A stretch of 64,000 nucleotides of DNA from Mycobacterium sp. GA-1285 (GTDB taxonomy: Bacteria > Actinomycetota > Actinomycetes > Mycobacteriales > Mycobacteriaceae). Below, one piece after another: positions 43,559-50,990 of the stretch; positions within the stretch are counted from its first letter, which is position 1, and each line of letters begins with the position of its first letter. The position numbers were made by a program, and so were the translations under genes. The notes beneath the pieces were generated by a model. The model did not search any database. It saw nothing but the letters and a program-made list of their open reading frames with translations, and had not been told where the DNA came from. Location: assembly GCF_001499905.1 (NCBI RefSeq), contig NZ_LQIS01000034.1, positions 124,001 to 188,000 on the forward strand, written 5' to 3'.

Positions 43559-43984
43559 CTACATCGTCAATGCCCGACGGAGTTCGGCCAGCCACGCCCG
43601 ATCTGCGGGTACCCAGGCGACGTCCTCGAGTTCGCCGGCGGTGATCCAGCGCAGCGCGCGGTGGTCGTTGGGGTGCAGGGTCCCGCCGGTCTGGGTGACG
43701 CGGTAGGCACGCAGGATCGTCGTCGGAGTGAGGACGACGTCCTTCCCGAGGCGGGGGCCGACGTCCACCATGACGCCCAGCTCCTCGTGCAGTTCGCGTG
43801 CCAGCGCGGCTTGCTCCGTCTCACCGGTCGCCACCTTGCCGCCGGGCAGTTCCCACAATCCGGCGAGTTCCGGTGGCCGGTCGCGCTGCGCGACGAGCAG
43901 CGCGGCCTCGCTTATGAGCGCACCGGCGACGACGATCTGGTTCGACATCTGGTTCGACATCCGGTTCGACATCTGGTTCGACAC
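43559..43984 (-). CDS. mutT2: Nudix NTP pyrophosphatase MutT2
   Basis: 141 residues as drawn (Rv1160 is 141). Hydrolyses oxidised or other nucleotides (dCTP, 5-methyl-dCTP in M. tuberculosis, recalled). The Nudix box is intact: WELPGGKVATGETEQAALAR followed by ELHEELGV. The 5' end holds four tandem 12-bp units, giving MSNQMSNRMSNQMSNQIVV; every unit offers an in-frame ATG or GTG. M. tuberculosis starts at the equivalent of the last one, so the true start may be 43948. Divergent from phhB. Confidence 0.93.
   Translation of the reverse strand: MSNQMSNRMSNQMSNQIVVAGALISEAALLVAQRDRPPELAGLWELPGGKVATGETEQAALARELHEELGVMVDVGPRLGKDVVLTPTTILRAYRVTQTGGTLHPNDHRALRWITAGELEDVAWVPADRAWLAELRRALTM
43937..43984 (-). 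repeat. Four 12-bp tandem units at the mutT2 start codon
   Basis: TGGTTCGACATC-type units read ATGTCGAACCAG on the minus strand (MSNQ), repeated four times with one GTG first copy and one Arg variant. Confidence 0.85.
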
Positions 43985-44011
43985 TGCGGCTGACGGTATA
44001 CGGTCGAGGAC

Positions 44012-44296
44012 ATGGCTGTGTTAACGGACGAACAAGTGGACGCCGCACTGCCCGATCTGCCCGGCTGGGAGCGCGTCGACGGTGCCCTGCGCCGCTCGAT
44101 CAAGTTCCCCGCCTTCCTCGACGGCATCGACGCTGTGCGCCGGGTCGGCGAGCACGCGGAAGCCAAGGATCACCATCCGGATATCGACATCCGTTGGCGG
44201 ACAGTCACTTTCGCGTTGGTAACGCACTCCGAGGGCGGCATCACCGACAAGGACCTGGAGATGGCCAAGGACATCAACGAGATCGTCGGCCAGTAA
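44012..44296 (+). CDS. phhB: Pterin-4-alpha-carbinolamine dehydratase
   Basis: 94 residues, the standard PCD length (Rv1159A). Dehydrates 4a-hydroxytetrahydropterins. Active-site motif EAKDHHPDIDIRWRTVTFAL around residues 50-70 with the paired His. ATG at 44012. Its 3' end overlaps the convergent pimE gene by 23 bp. Confidence 0.93.
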   Translation: MAVLTDEQVDAALPDLPGWERVDGALRRSIKFPAFLDGIDAVRRVGEHAEAKDHHPDIDIRWRTVTFALVTHSEGGITDKDLEMAKDINEIVGQ

Positions 44297-45413
44297 AGCC
44301 AGTAGAGGCGATCCACGCCAGCGTCGCCAGCGTGGCGACGATGTAGACCAACCCGGCCCACGCCAGATACCACGGTCGTGGGATCACCCAGATCGTCGGC
44401 TGCGCGAAGCTCAGCAGCCAGGGCACCCCGATCAGGGTCAGGACGAGCCAACCCCAGCCCAACACCCGCGCGCCCCGCCGGGCGCTCAGCGGTCCGTGCA
44501 GCAGCCAGATCATCAGCGGGACAAGCCACACCCAGTGATGTGTCCACGAAATCGGCGACAACAGCAGGCCGAACAACTGCACGACGACGATCGCACCCAG
44601 CCTGTCCGAAGCGCCGCCGATCGCCCGCCACGCCAGGACCGCCAGCACCGCCGTCACCGCGATGCCTGCCACGACGGCAGGCCCGTAACCCGCGTCGTGC
44701 CCGAGGATCCGCGAAATCCCGCCGCGCCACGACTGGTTGAACGACGTGCCGACCGGGCCGACACGATCGGCGTCACCGAGCAGTTCGGTGAAATACCGCC
44801 GGGTCTCGTCACCGATCACCAGGGCCGAAATCCCCACGGTCGCAAGGAATACGACCGCCGAGAAGACGACCGCACCCCATCGGCGCGCACCAAGCAAGTA
44901 CAGCCCGGAGACCGCAGGCGTCAGTTTCAACCCCGCCGCGGCCCCGATCAGCAGGCCGGACAGCCACCACCGCGTGCTGTACACCGCGTAGAGAACCGCG
45001 AGCACGAGCACCACGTTGATCTGTCCATAGTCGAAGGTGCTGCGCAGCGGTTCGAGCCAGATGCCGACCGCCGTCCACAGCATCGCGACCGGCCGATCGC
45101 CGGACCCCAGCAACCGCTGACTGATGCGCACGACGCCGTACAGGGCGGCGATGATCCCGAGTTGCCACAACAGCGCGACGAGGCCGAACGGCAGCAGGTG
45201 AAGCGGATAGAACACCACGGCGGCGAACGGCGGATAGGTGAACGGCAGCGGGAAGTCCGGTGTCTGGTCGGCGTAGACGTAGTCGTAGAGCGCGCCGGGC
45301 TGGTCCAGCGTGCCGGCGCCCCCGACGTAGACGTGCAAGTCGACGAAGTTCGCACCGTTGGGCAACAGATAAGTCCAAGCCAGTCGCGCCGCGATACTCA
45401 TCACCAACAGCAC
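44274..45413 (-). CDS. pimE: Polyprenol-P-mannose-dependent alpha-1,2-mannosyltransferase PimE
   Basis: 379 residues from the first canonical start (GTG 45413); GT87 membrane enzyme that adds the fifth mannose in higher PIM synthesis. About ten helices; the first loop has ANFVDLHVYV with the catalytic Asp, then FTYPPFAAVVFYPL and STFDYGQINVVL. Homology to the M. tuberculosis N-terminus seems to begin upstream, at IDTSTS, where TAGAGT precedes an in-frame ATA by 7 nt (45480-45482); see findings. Functionally linked to lpqW. Confidence 0.93.
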   Translation of the reverse strand: MLLVMSIAARLAWTYLLPNGANFVDLHVYVGGAGTLDQPGALYDYVYADQTPDFPLPFTYPPFAAVVFYPLHLLPFGLVALLWQLGIIAALYGVVRISQRLLGSGDRPVAMLWTAVGIWLEPLRSTFDYGQINVVLVLAVLYAVYSTRWWLSGLLIGAAAGLKLTPAVSGLYLLGARRWGAVVFSAVVFLATVGISALVIGDETRRYFTELLGDADRVGPVGTSFNQSWRGGISRILGHDAGYGPAVVAGIAVTAVLAVLAWRAIGGASDRLGAIVVVQLFGLLLSPISWTHHWVWLVPLMIWLLHGPLSARRGARVLGWGWLVLTLIGVPWLLSFAQPTIWVIPRPWYLAWAGLVYIVATLATLAWIASTGFTGRRSR

Positions 45414-45621
45414 CGGCGCCGCAGCGGCCAGTCGGGCGGCCCTTCGCGGCGTTGACGGGGCGGCGCTTGTCGAGGTGTCTATCCGCCTGACTCTATCGGC
45501 CGGTCACCGAAACCCCTCGCTTGCGTAACGGTTGAATCACTGCCACACGTGTCACTTGAGTCACACCAGTAACTCCGTAGCTTCGGGCGAAGGCGTGCCG
45601 ACACAACTGATTGGGAGAACC

Positions 45622-46194
45622 ATGTACAGCACTGGAAAACTGTTCGCGACCACCATGTTCGCCGCTGCGGGAGCGGTCTCAGCCGCGCTTGCGCTGAGCG
45701 CCACCGCCACCGCCCAGCCCGCGGCGCCGGCTCCCGCACCCAGCGTGCCCGGCTTGCCGCTCATCCAACAGTTGGCGTCGAACCCGGCCGCCGCGACGCA
45801 GCTCATGCAGGGCGTCACGTCGCTGCTGAACAATGCTCAGGCCCCGGCCGCCCCGGCCGCGACGCCTCCGTCGGCCACGGCGACGGTCACCCTTCCGCAG
45901 ACCCCGTCGACGCTGCCCGGTATGCCCGCGGCACCGGCGGCTCCCGCGGCAGCGCCCGCGTCCGCGCCGGCCAACCCGGCCAACCTGCTGTCCAACCTGC
46001 CGACCGGGCTGGCCTCGCTGCTGCCTGAGGGGACTCCACTGACGGGCCTTCTGCCTGCCGCGGCGCAGGCGGCCACGCCGTCAGCCGCCGCCCCGGCCGC
46101 CGCCGCTGCCCCGGCCGCCACGCCTGCCGCCGCCGCACCTGCCGCCGGCGCGGGGATGGCGCCGCTGCTGATACCGCTGTCGGCTCTTCCGTGA
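45622..46194 (+). CDS. Secreted Ala/Pro-rich protein (Rv1158c-like)
   Basis: 190 residues. Signal peptide 1-32 (LALSATATAQPA, cleavage after TAQ or nearby). The mature protein is mostly Ala and Pro with a conserved-looking segment GLPLIQQLASNPAAATQLMQ near 45-65 and a second NLLSNLPTGLASLLPEG. The family has no known function. ATG at 45622 after GGGAGA. Followed by a paralogue-like secreted gene, so the pair is probably an operon; same order as Rv1158c-Rv1157c. Confidence 0.85.
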   Translation: MYSTGKLFATTMFAAAGAVSAALALSATATAQPAAPAPAPSVPGLPLIQQLASNPAAATQLMQGVTSLLNNAQAPAAPAATPPSATATVTLPQTPSTLPGMPAAPAAPAAAPASAPANPANLLSNLPTGLASLLPEGTPLTGLLPAAAQAATPSAAAPAAAAAPAATPAAAAPAAGAGMAPLLIPLSALP

Positions 46195-46253
46195 TCCCCG
46201 CGGCGACGCCGAACCCACTGGCAGACACGACCACTACCACCCCTGAGGGAGCC

Positions 46254-47237
46254 ATGTCAGCTCGAAGGATGTTCGCCACCGTCGCCGTCGCGATCGGTTC
46301 ATCGGCCACGCTGCTCGTCAGCGGCGTGGCCGGTGTGGCCGGCGCCGAACCCGCACCCCCAGCGCCGATCGACGGGCTACAGGCGCCCGGCCTGACGGCG
46401 GTCCAGGGCATCAGCCCGGCGATCCAGCAGGCCGCCGCGGATCCGACGAATGCCGCGTCGACGCTGATGGCGGCGGCCGCGGTGTTCGCCGGTGACGCGG
46501 TCACCCCCGCCGAGTCGCGGAACGTCGCGTCGGCGGTCAACCAGTTCGTCGCGCACAACCCCGCGCCCGGTGCGTCGCCGGGCGAGCAGGCACACCTGCC
46601 GGCGGGGATCAATCCGGCTCATGCGGTCGGACCCGTTCCTGAAGCGGCGCCGGCTCCTGCTCCGGCACCCGAGCCCGCGGCGGCACCCGCGCCCGTCGCT
46701 GTCGCACCCGAGGCTGTGGCGCCCGCACCGGCTCCGGCTCCAGCACCGGAGGCACCCGCACCCGCTCCCGCACCCGCCGCGCCAGCGCCCGCTCCCGCCG
46801 CCGCCCCCGGCCCGGCGTTCGGCCCGGACGCCCCGCCCACGCAGGACTTCATGTACCCGTCGATCAGCAACGGCTGCCTCAGCGACGGCGGAAACGTACT
46901 CGCCACAGCGATCTCGGTGGCCGGGCCCGCGAAGATCCCCGCTCCGGGCCCCGGCCCCGGCCAGACCGCCTACGTGTTCACCGCGGTCGGAACGCCGGGT
47001 CCAGCGGCCGAGCAGAAGCTGCCGCTCAACGTCACCTGGGTGAACCTGACCACCGGTAAGTCGGGCAGCGCCACGCTCAAGCCGCGCCCGGATATCAACC
47101 CCGAGGGGCCGACCACTCTGACGGCGATCGCCGACACCGGCTCGGGCAGCATCCTCTCGACGATCTTCGGCCAGGTGACGACCACCGAACGGCAGTGTCA
47201 GTTCATGCCGACGATCGGCTCGACGGTCGTTCCGTAG
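46254..47237 (+). CDS. Secreted Ala/Pro-rich protein (Rv1157c-like)
   Basis: 327 residues. Signal peptide about 1-33 ending GVAGAEPAP. N-terminal mature part with TAVQGISPAIQQAAADP resembles the previous gene; then an EAPAPAPAP-type linker of ~80 residues; then a C-terminal domain from about 200 (DFMYPSISNGCLSDGGN, with Cys) of beta type ending CQFMPTIGSTVVP. ATG at 46254 with GAGGGA RBS. Surface or secreted; function unknown. Confidence 0.85.
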   Translation: MSARRMFATVAVAIGSSATLLVSGVAGVAGAEPAPPAPIDGLQAPGLTAVQGISPAIQQAAADPTNAASTLMAAAAVFAGDAVTPAESRNVASAVNQFVAHNPAPGASPGEQAHLPAGINPAHAVGPVPEAAPAPAPAPEPAAAPAPVAVAPEAVAPAPAPAPAPEAPAPAPAPAAPAPAPAAAPGPAFGPDAPPTQDFMYPSISNGCLSDGGNVLATAISVAGPAKIPAPGPGPGQTAYVFTAVGTPGPAAEQKLPLNVTWVNLTTGKSGSATLKPRPDINPEGPTTLTAIADTGSGSILSTIFGQVTTTERQCQFMPTIGSTVVP

Positions 47238-47327
47238 CCTCGATTGACCGTCAGGCGGGTCGGTTGCCGCCAAACCGACGTTTTGGCTGGTTTCCCGGCC
47301 CGCGATCGACCATTGGGTCGGTTTCGA

Positions 47328-47474
47328 TCAGTAGGCCATGAAGAGGATCGCGTCCCGGTCGTAATCGCGGCCGGGATGCGCCTCGGAGAGGTGCGCCTGG
47401 GCCTTCTCGACCAGGTCCTCCTCGTCCTTACCGACGATCGCTTCACCACACGGGCAGTTCAGGTGCGTCTTCAT
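47328..47474 (-). CDS. DUF1059 small protein
   Basis: 48 residues: MKTHLNCPCGEAIVGKDEED then LVEKAQAHLSEAHPG, a DUF1059 pattern with a CPC pair and His residues that may bind metal. GGTGGGG lies just upstream of the ATG. It overlaps nothing and is divergent from the nitroreductase gene 47 bp away. DUF1059 proteins have no known activity. Confidence 0.75.
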   Translation of the reverse strand: MKTHLNCPCGEAIVGKDEEDLVEKAQAHLSEAHPGRDYDRDAILFMAY

Positions 47475-47521
47475 ATCCCCACCTTCGCATAGGTCGCCAC
47501 CGACAGGCTCAAGATATTGCC

Positions 47522-48181
47522 ATGGATCTCTACGACGTCATGCGCACGACGGCCGCGGTGCGCGAGTACACCGGCGACCCGCTGCCCGACGAAGTGCTCG
47601 AGCGAATTCTCGACAACGCCCGATTCGCGCCGAGCGGTGGCAACCGTCAGGGCAACCGGGTCGTCGTGGTGCGCGATCCGGCGACGCGCGAGGCGCTCAT
47701 CGAATGCGCGATACCCGGAACGAAGCGCTACATCGCGCAGCTGCGCAACGGCGAGAGCCCGTGGAATCCGTTGCGGCCGTCCGGAGTTGACGAGCAGACC
47801 ATCGCGGCGGTGAAGGTGCCGAACCAGTCGCCGCTGCGCACCGCCGAAGTGGTGCTCGTGGTCTGCGTCGATCTGGGCGTGGTGGCCGCGTTCGATCAGC
47901 ACCTCGACCGGGTGGGCCTGATCGCGGGGGCATCGGTATACCCGTTCGTCTGGAACATCCTGCTGGCCGCCCGCAACGAAGGGTACGGCGGCGTGCTCAC
48001 CACGGCCGTCGTCGCCGAAGAGCCGCGAGTTCGACACCTGCTGGGCATCCCCGACAACTACGCGGTCGCCGCCCTCCTGCCGCTCGGCAAGCCGGTCCGA
48101 CAACTGACGAAGCTGACCCGCAGGCCCGTCACCGAGATCGCCACCCGGGAGCGCTTCGACGGTGATCCGTTCGGCACCTGA
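47522..48181 (+). CDS. Nitroreductase-family flavoprotein
   Basis: 219 residues. FMN-binding pattern MRTTAAVREYTGDPLPDEVL at the N-terminus and RFAPSGGNRQGNR near residue 35, then AGASVYPFVWNILLAARNEG near 140 and a C-terminal LPLGKP. Members reduce nitro, quinone or ene groups with NAD(P)H; the substrate is unknown. Mono-cistronic by position. Confidence 0.88.
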   Translation: MDLYDVMRTTAAVREYTGDPLPDEVLERILDNARFAPSGGNRQGNRVVVVRDPATREALIECAIPGTKRYIAQLRNGESPWNPLRPSGVDEQTIAAVKVPNQSPLRTAEVVLVVCVDLGVVAAFDQHLDRVGLIAGASVYPFVWNILLAARNEGYGGVLTTAVVAEEPRVRHLLGIPDNYAVAALLPLGKPVRQLTKLTRRPVTEIATRERFDGDPFGT

Positions 48182-48283
48182 CGCTCCAACGCAGGTTGAC
48201 GTCCGGTAACGGTTCGGTCGGCAACGAGACTCGATGTGGCGGAGCCGGTTACGCCAAGACACGCTCCGTGAGACCTTGGGAAC

Positions 48284-48664
48284 GTGACCTGCACGCTGGG
48301 CTACGCCACAGCAAGCACCGCCGAGCAGGGCCTCGAGGGTCAGCTCGCGGCGCTCAACGCCGCGGGCGTCGACCCCCGGCGGGTGTTCACCGACCGGCTG
48401 TCGGACTCTGCCGACCGGATCGGTGCGGGACTACACGCCATGCTGAGCTACGCCCGCTCCGGCGACACCATCGTCGTCGTCGCGCTCGACCGGCTGGGCC
48501 GCACCGGCACCGAGGTCACCCGCACCGTCGCCGAACTCTGCGACCGAGGCCTTCGCCTGCGCACCCTCAAAGAGGGCATCGACACCGGAACCTCCACCGG
48601 CCGCGTCGTCGCCGGAGTCATCAAGACGTTGGCTCGCCTGGACTCCGAGGGCGCAGCGGTCTAA
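48284..48664 (+). CDS. Serine-recombinase N-terminal-domain protein lacking the DNA-binding half
   Basis: 126 residues. Resolvase catalytic-domain pattern: GYATASTAEQGLEGQLAAL with Ser11, SDSADRIGA, GDTIVVVALDRLGR and EGIDTGTSTGR. The arginine equivalent to gamma-delta resolvase R8 (YARVS) is Thr here, while the R45, R68 and R71 equivalents remain. The chain stops at LDSEGAAV, before the E-helix and HTH. There is no inverted-repeat or IS context. It could be a decayed recombinase, or a conserved chromosomal protein of other use. GTG start at 48284. Confidence 0.7.
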   Translation: MTCTLGYATASTAEQGLEGQLAALNAAGVDPRRVFTDRLSDSADRIGAGLHAMLSYARSGDTIVVVALDRLGRTGTEVTRTVAELCDRGLRLRTLKEGIDTGTSTGRVVAGVIKTLARLDSEGAAV

Positions 48665-48672
48665 CCCTCGGC

Positions 48673-49251
48673 TCAGGCCTTGGCGGCCTTCGCGGCCGCC
48701 TTCGCCTGCTTCTTGTACGAACGCACCTTTTCCAGCGAGCCGGCATCGACGACGTCGGCCACCGACAAGAACGAACCGGCCTTGCCGTAATCGCCGGCGG
48801 CCTTGCGCCAACCCTTCGGCGTCACGCCGTACTGCTTGCCCAGCAGCGCCAGGAAGATCTTCGCCTTCTGCTCGCCGAACCCGGGCAGGGATTTGAGCCG
48901 ACGCAGCACCTCGGCTCCGTCCGGGTCGCCGGCGGTCCACAAGGCGGCCGCGTCACCGTCGTAACGGTCGACGATCAACTGCGCGAGCGCCTGGACGCGC
49001 TTGGCCATCGATCCCGGAAAGCGGTGGATCGCAGGCGTTTTCGAACAAAGAGCAGCGAACTCTTCCGGGTCGTAGTCGGCGATCTCGCGGACATCGAAAC
49101 CGCCGAGACGGTCGGCGATCTTCTTCGGCCCGGCGAATGCCGCTTCCATCGGGTACTGCTGATCGAGCAGCATCCCGGTCAGCAGTGCGAACGGATTGGA
49201 TTCCAGCAACTCGTCGGCCGCGGGATCTTGAACCAGCTGCAGTTTCGCCAC
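48673..49251 (-). CDS. HhH-GPD-type base-excision repair protein
   Basis: 192 residues. Helix-hairpin-helix segment RLKSLPGFGEQKAKIFLALLG near residue 120, with N-terminal helices (ALLTGMLLDQQYPMEAAFAG) as in the HhH-GPD superfamily. I cannot see the usual catalytic Lys or Asp with certainty. The C-terminus is Lys/Ala-rich (KKQAKAAAKAAKA), probably DNA-binding. The GTG at 49251 gives the MAKLQL start. Position matches Rv1156. Convergent with the resolvase-like gene. Confidence 0.8.
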   Translation of the reverse strand: MAKLQLVQDPAADELLESNPFALLTGMLLDQQYPMEAAFAGPKKIADRLGGFDVREIADYDPEEFAALCSKTPAIHRFPGSMAKRVQALAQLIVDRYDGDAAALWTAGDPDGAEVLRRLKSLPGFGEQKAKIFLALLGKQYGVTPKGWRKAAGDYGKAGSFLSVADVVDAGSLEKVRSYKKQAKAAAKAAKA

Positions 49252-49521
49252 CTCGCCAGTCTAAGGCTGCGCGCTGCCGATGCCAGCCTCCAGGATTGTC
49301 GACGGAGAGGCGGTCAACAGCGGGAAATCACCGACTGCGCGAAAAGTGCTGCAAGCCAGACGATTTCCAACCGTATCGCAATTCGGCCGGTTGGCGCCGG
49401 CTCGGGCCGCGAGGACACATCGCCGACACCTCGGGGCGACCGCACCCAAAGCAAAGCCCCGATTTCGCGTCGACCGTTATTCCCAGAATGAAATTGACTC
49501 CAGCAATCTGCGAAAACCGCA

Positions 49522-49551
49522 CCTACGCTACCGTAGGCTACGCTAGCGTAG
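49522..49551 (+). promoter_or_regulatory. Paired palindromes in the acyl-ACP desaturase promoter
   Basis: CCTACGCTACCGTAGG (49522-49537, 6-bp arms) and a perfect 14-bp palindrome CTACGCTAGCGTAG (49538-49551), adjacent and overlapping TAnnnT sequences, ending 8 bp before the ATG. They look like a TetR-type operator. The rest of 49252-49521 shows no gene I can support. Confidence 0.65.
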
Positions 49552-49559
49552 CTACGGTG

Positions 49560-50480
49560 ATGGATCTGCAGTTCAGTGTGCTTTCCGAACTCGAGCCTGT
49601 CGTTGCGGACAACCTCGACCGCCACCTCAGCGCGGCGAAAGATTGGCAGCCGCACGACTACGTGCCCTGGTCTCGCGGGCGGGATTTCGCTTTCCTCGGC
49701 GGCACCGATTGGCAGCCCGAGGACTCCCCGCTCGACCCCGTCGCGCAGACGGCGATGATCGTCAACTTGCTCACCGAGGACAATCTGCCCTCGTATCACC
49801 GTGAGATCGCCACCCGATTCGGGCGCGACGGCGCGTGGGGTCAGTGGGTCGGTCGATGGACGGCCGAGGAGGGCCGGCACGCAATCGCCATTCGCGACTA
49901 CCTCGTCGTCACGCGTGGCGTCGACCCCGTCCGGCTGGAGGCGCTGCGAATGGAGCACACTACGGCCGGTTACGACAGCGGCGACAAGACCGTGCTGCAA
50001 GCGCTGGCCTACGTCTCCTTCCAAGAACTGGCCACCCGGATCGCGCACCGTAACACCGGGCGCGCGACAGGCTGCCCCGTCGCCGAGCAGCTGCTCGCTC
50101 GCATCTCGACCGACGAGAACCTGCACATGATCTTCTACCGCAACCTGATGGCCGCCGCGCTCGACCTCGCGCCCGACGAGGCGATGCAGACGATCCGCGA
50201 CGAGGTGGTGGGCTTCCAGATGCCCGGGCAGGGCATGACGGACTACGCCAAGAACGCCATCACGATCGCCAAGGCGGGCATCTACGATCTGCGCCTGCAC
50301 CACGATGCGGTGATCCAGCCGGTGCTGCGGTTCTGGCGGATTTTCGAGCGCACCGACTTCGGATCCGCGGGTGAACAAGCCCGCGATGAGCTCTCGTTCT
50401 TCCTCGCAGCGCTCGACGCCAAGGCAAGGCACTACGAGGAGAAGCGCGCCGCTCGCGAAGCGGAACGCACTATGGCGTGA
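49560..50480 (+). CDS. Acyl-ACP desaturase (DesA1-like)
   Basis: 306 residues. Soluble di-iron delta-9-type desaturase: NLLTEDNLPSYHREIA (first ExxH region), TAEEGRHAIAIRDYLVVTR (EExxH), SFQELATRI and STDENLHMIFYRN (second ExxH). These motifs are closer to DesA1 than DesA2 of M. tuberculosis. It should insert a double bond into ACP-bound acyl chains for membrane or mycolic-acid precursors. ATG at 49560; a GTG directly before it and an ATG at 49488 are possible but would include the palindromic operator. Confidence 0.9.
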   Translation: MDLQFSVLSELEPVVADNLDRHLSAAKDWQPHDYVPWSRGRDFAFLGGTDWQPEDSPLDPVAQTAMIVNLLTEDNLPSYHREIATRFGRDGAWGQWVGRWTAEEGRHAIAIRDYLVVTRGVDPVRLEALRMEHTTAGYDSGDKTVLQALAYVSFQELATRIAHRNTGRATGCPVAEQLLARISTDENLHMIFYRNLMAAALDLAPDEAMQTIRDEVVGFQMPGQGMTDYAKNAITIAKAGIYDLRLHHDAVIQPVLRFWRIFERTDFGSAGEQARDELSFFLAALDAKARHYEEKRAAREAERTMA

Positions 50481-50639
50481 CGCAACCGTCGGTTGCCGAT
50501 CGATTGTTCGCCGCGGGGCTCACCCCCACAGTCCACTAGTGCCCCTTTTTGTCGGCGTGTCGGAGGTGCGCGCGACTGCTCGTGAACGAGAGTCTCGTAC
50601 CAGCAACTGAGTGGTTCCACGTCGAGGTCTAGGAGTGCA

Positions 50640-50990
50640 ATGCCCCAGGGAGACCTGTCGAATCGGGATATCCCCATCAGCGGCGCGGAATATCGAGCCG
50701 TGCAAGCCAGCCCGGAGTTCCAGGAACTACGGAGCCGGCTGCGTCGCTTCGTCTTCCCGATGAGCGCGTTGTTCCTCGTCTGGTACGCGGCCTACGTGAT
50801 CCTGGGCGCGTTCGCCCACGACTTCATGGCGATCAAGGTGTGGGGCGACATCAATGTCGGCCTGTTGATCGGCCTGGGCCAGTTCGTCTCGACGTTCGTC
50901 ATCACCGCGTTGTATGTGCACTTCGCCAACCGCGAGCTCGACCCGCGCGCCGAGGCGATCCGCACCGGGTTGGAAGGCCGCGCGGCGTGA
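50640..50990 (+). CDS. DUF485 membrane protein, partner of the monocarboxylate symporter
   Basis: 116 residues, two membrane helices (about 40-60 and 75-95) with RSRLRRFVFPMSALFLVWYA, the DUF485 pattern. DUF485 genes are regularly found before ActP/MctC-type symporters, as here. Its TGA overlaps the GTG of the symporter, so the two are coupled. ATG at 50640. Confidence 0.88.
   Translation: MPQGDLSNRDIPISGAEYRAVQASPEFQELRSRLRRFVFPMSALFLVWYAAYVILGAFAHDFMAIKVWGDINVGLLIGLGQFVSTFVITALYVHFANRELDPRAEAIRTGLEGRAA

Noticed and set aside
49252..49521. Possible ORF of 88 residues at 49280-49546
   Set aside because: Basic, featureless, crosses the palindromic operator, no RBS; more likely non-coding.
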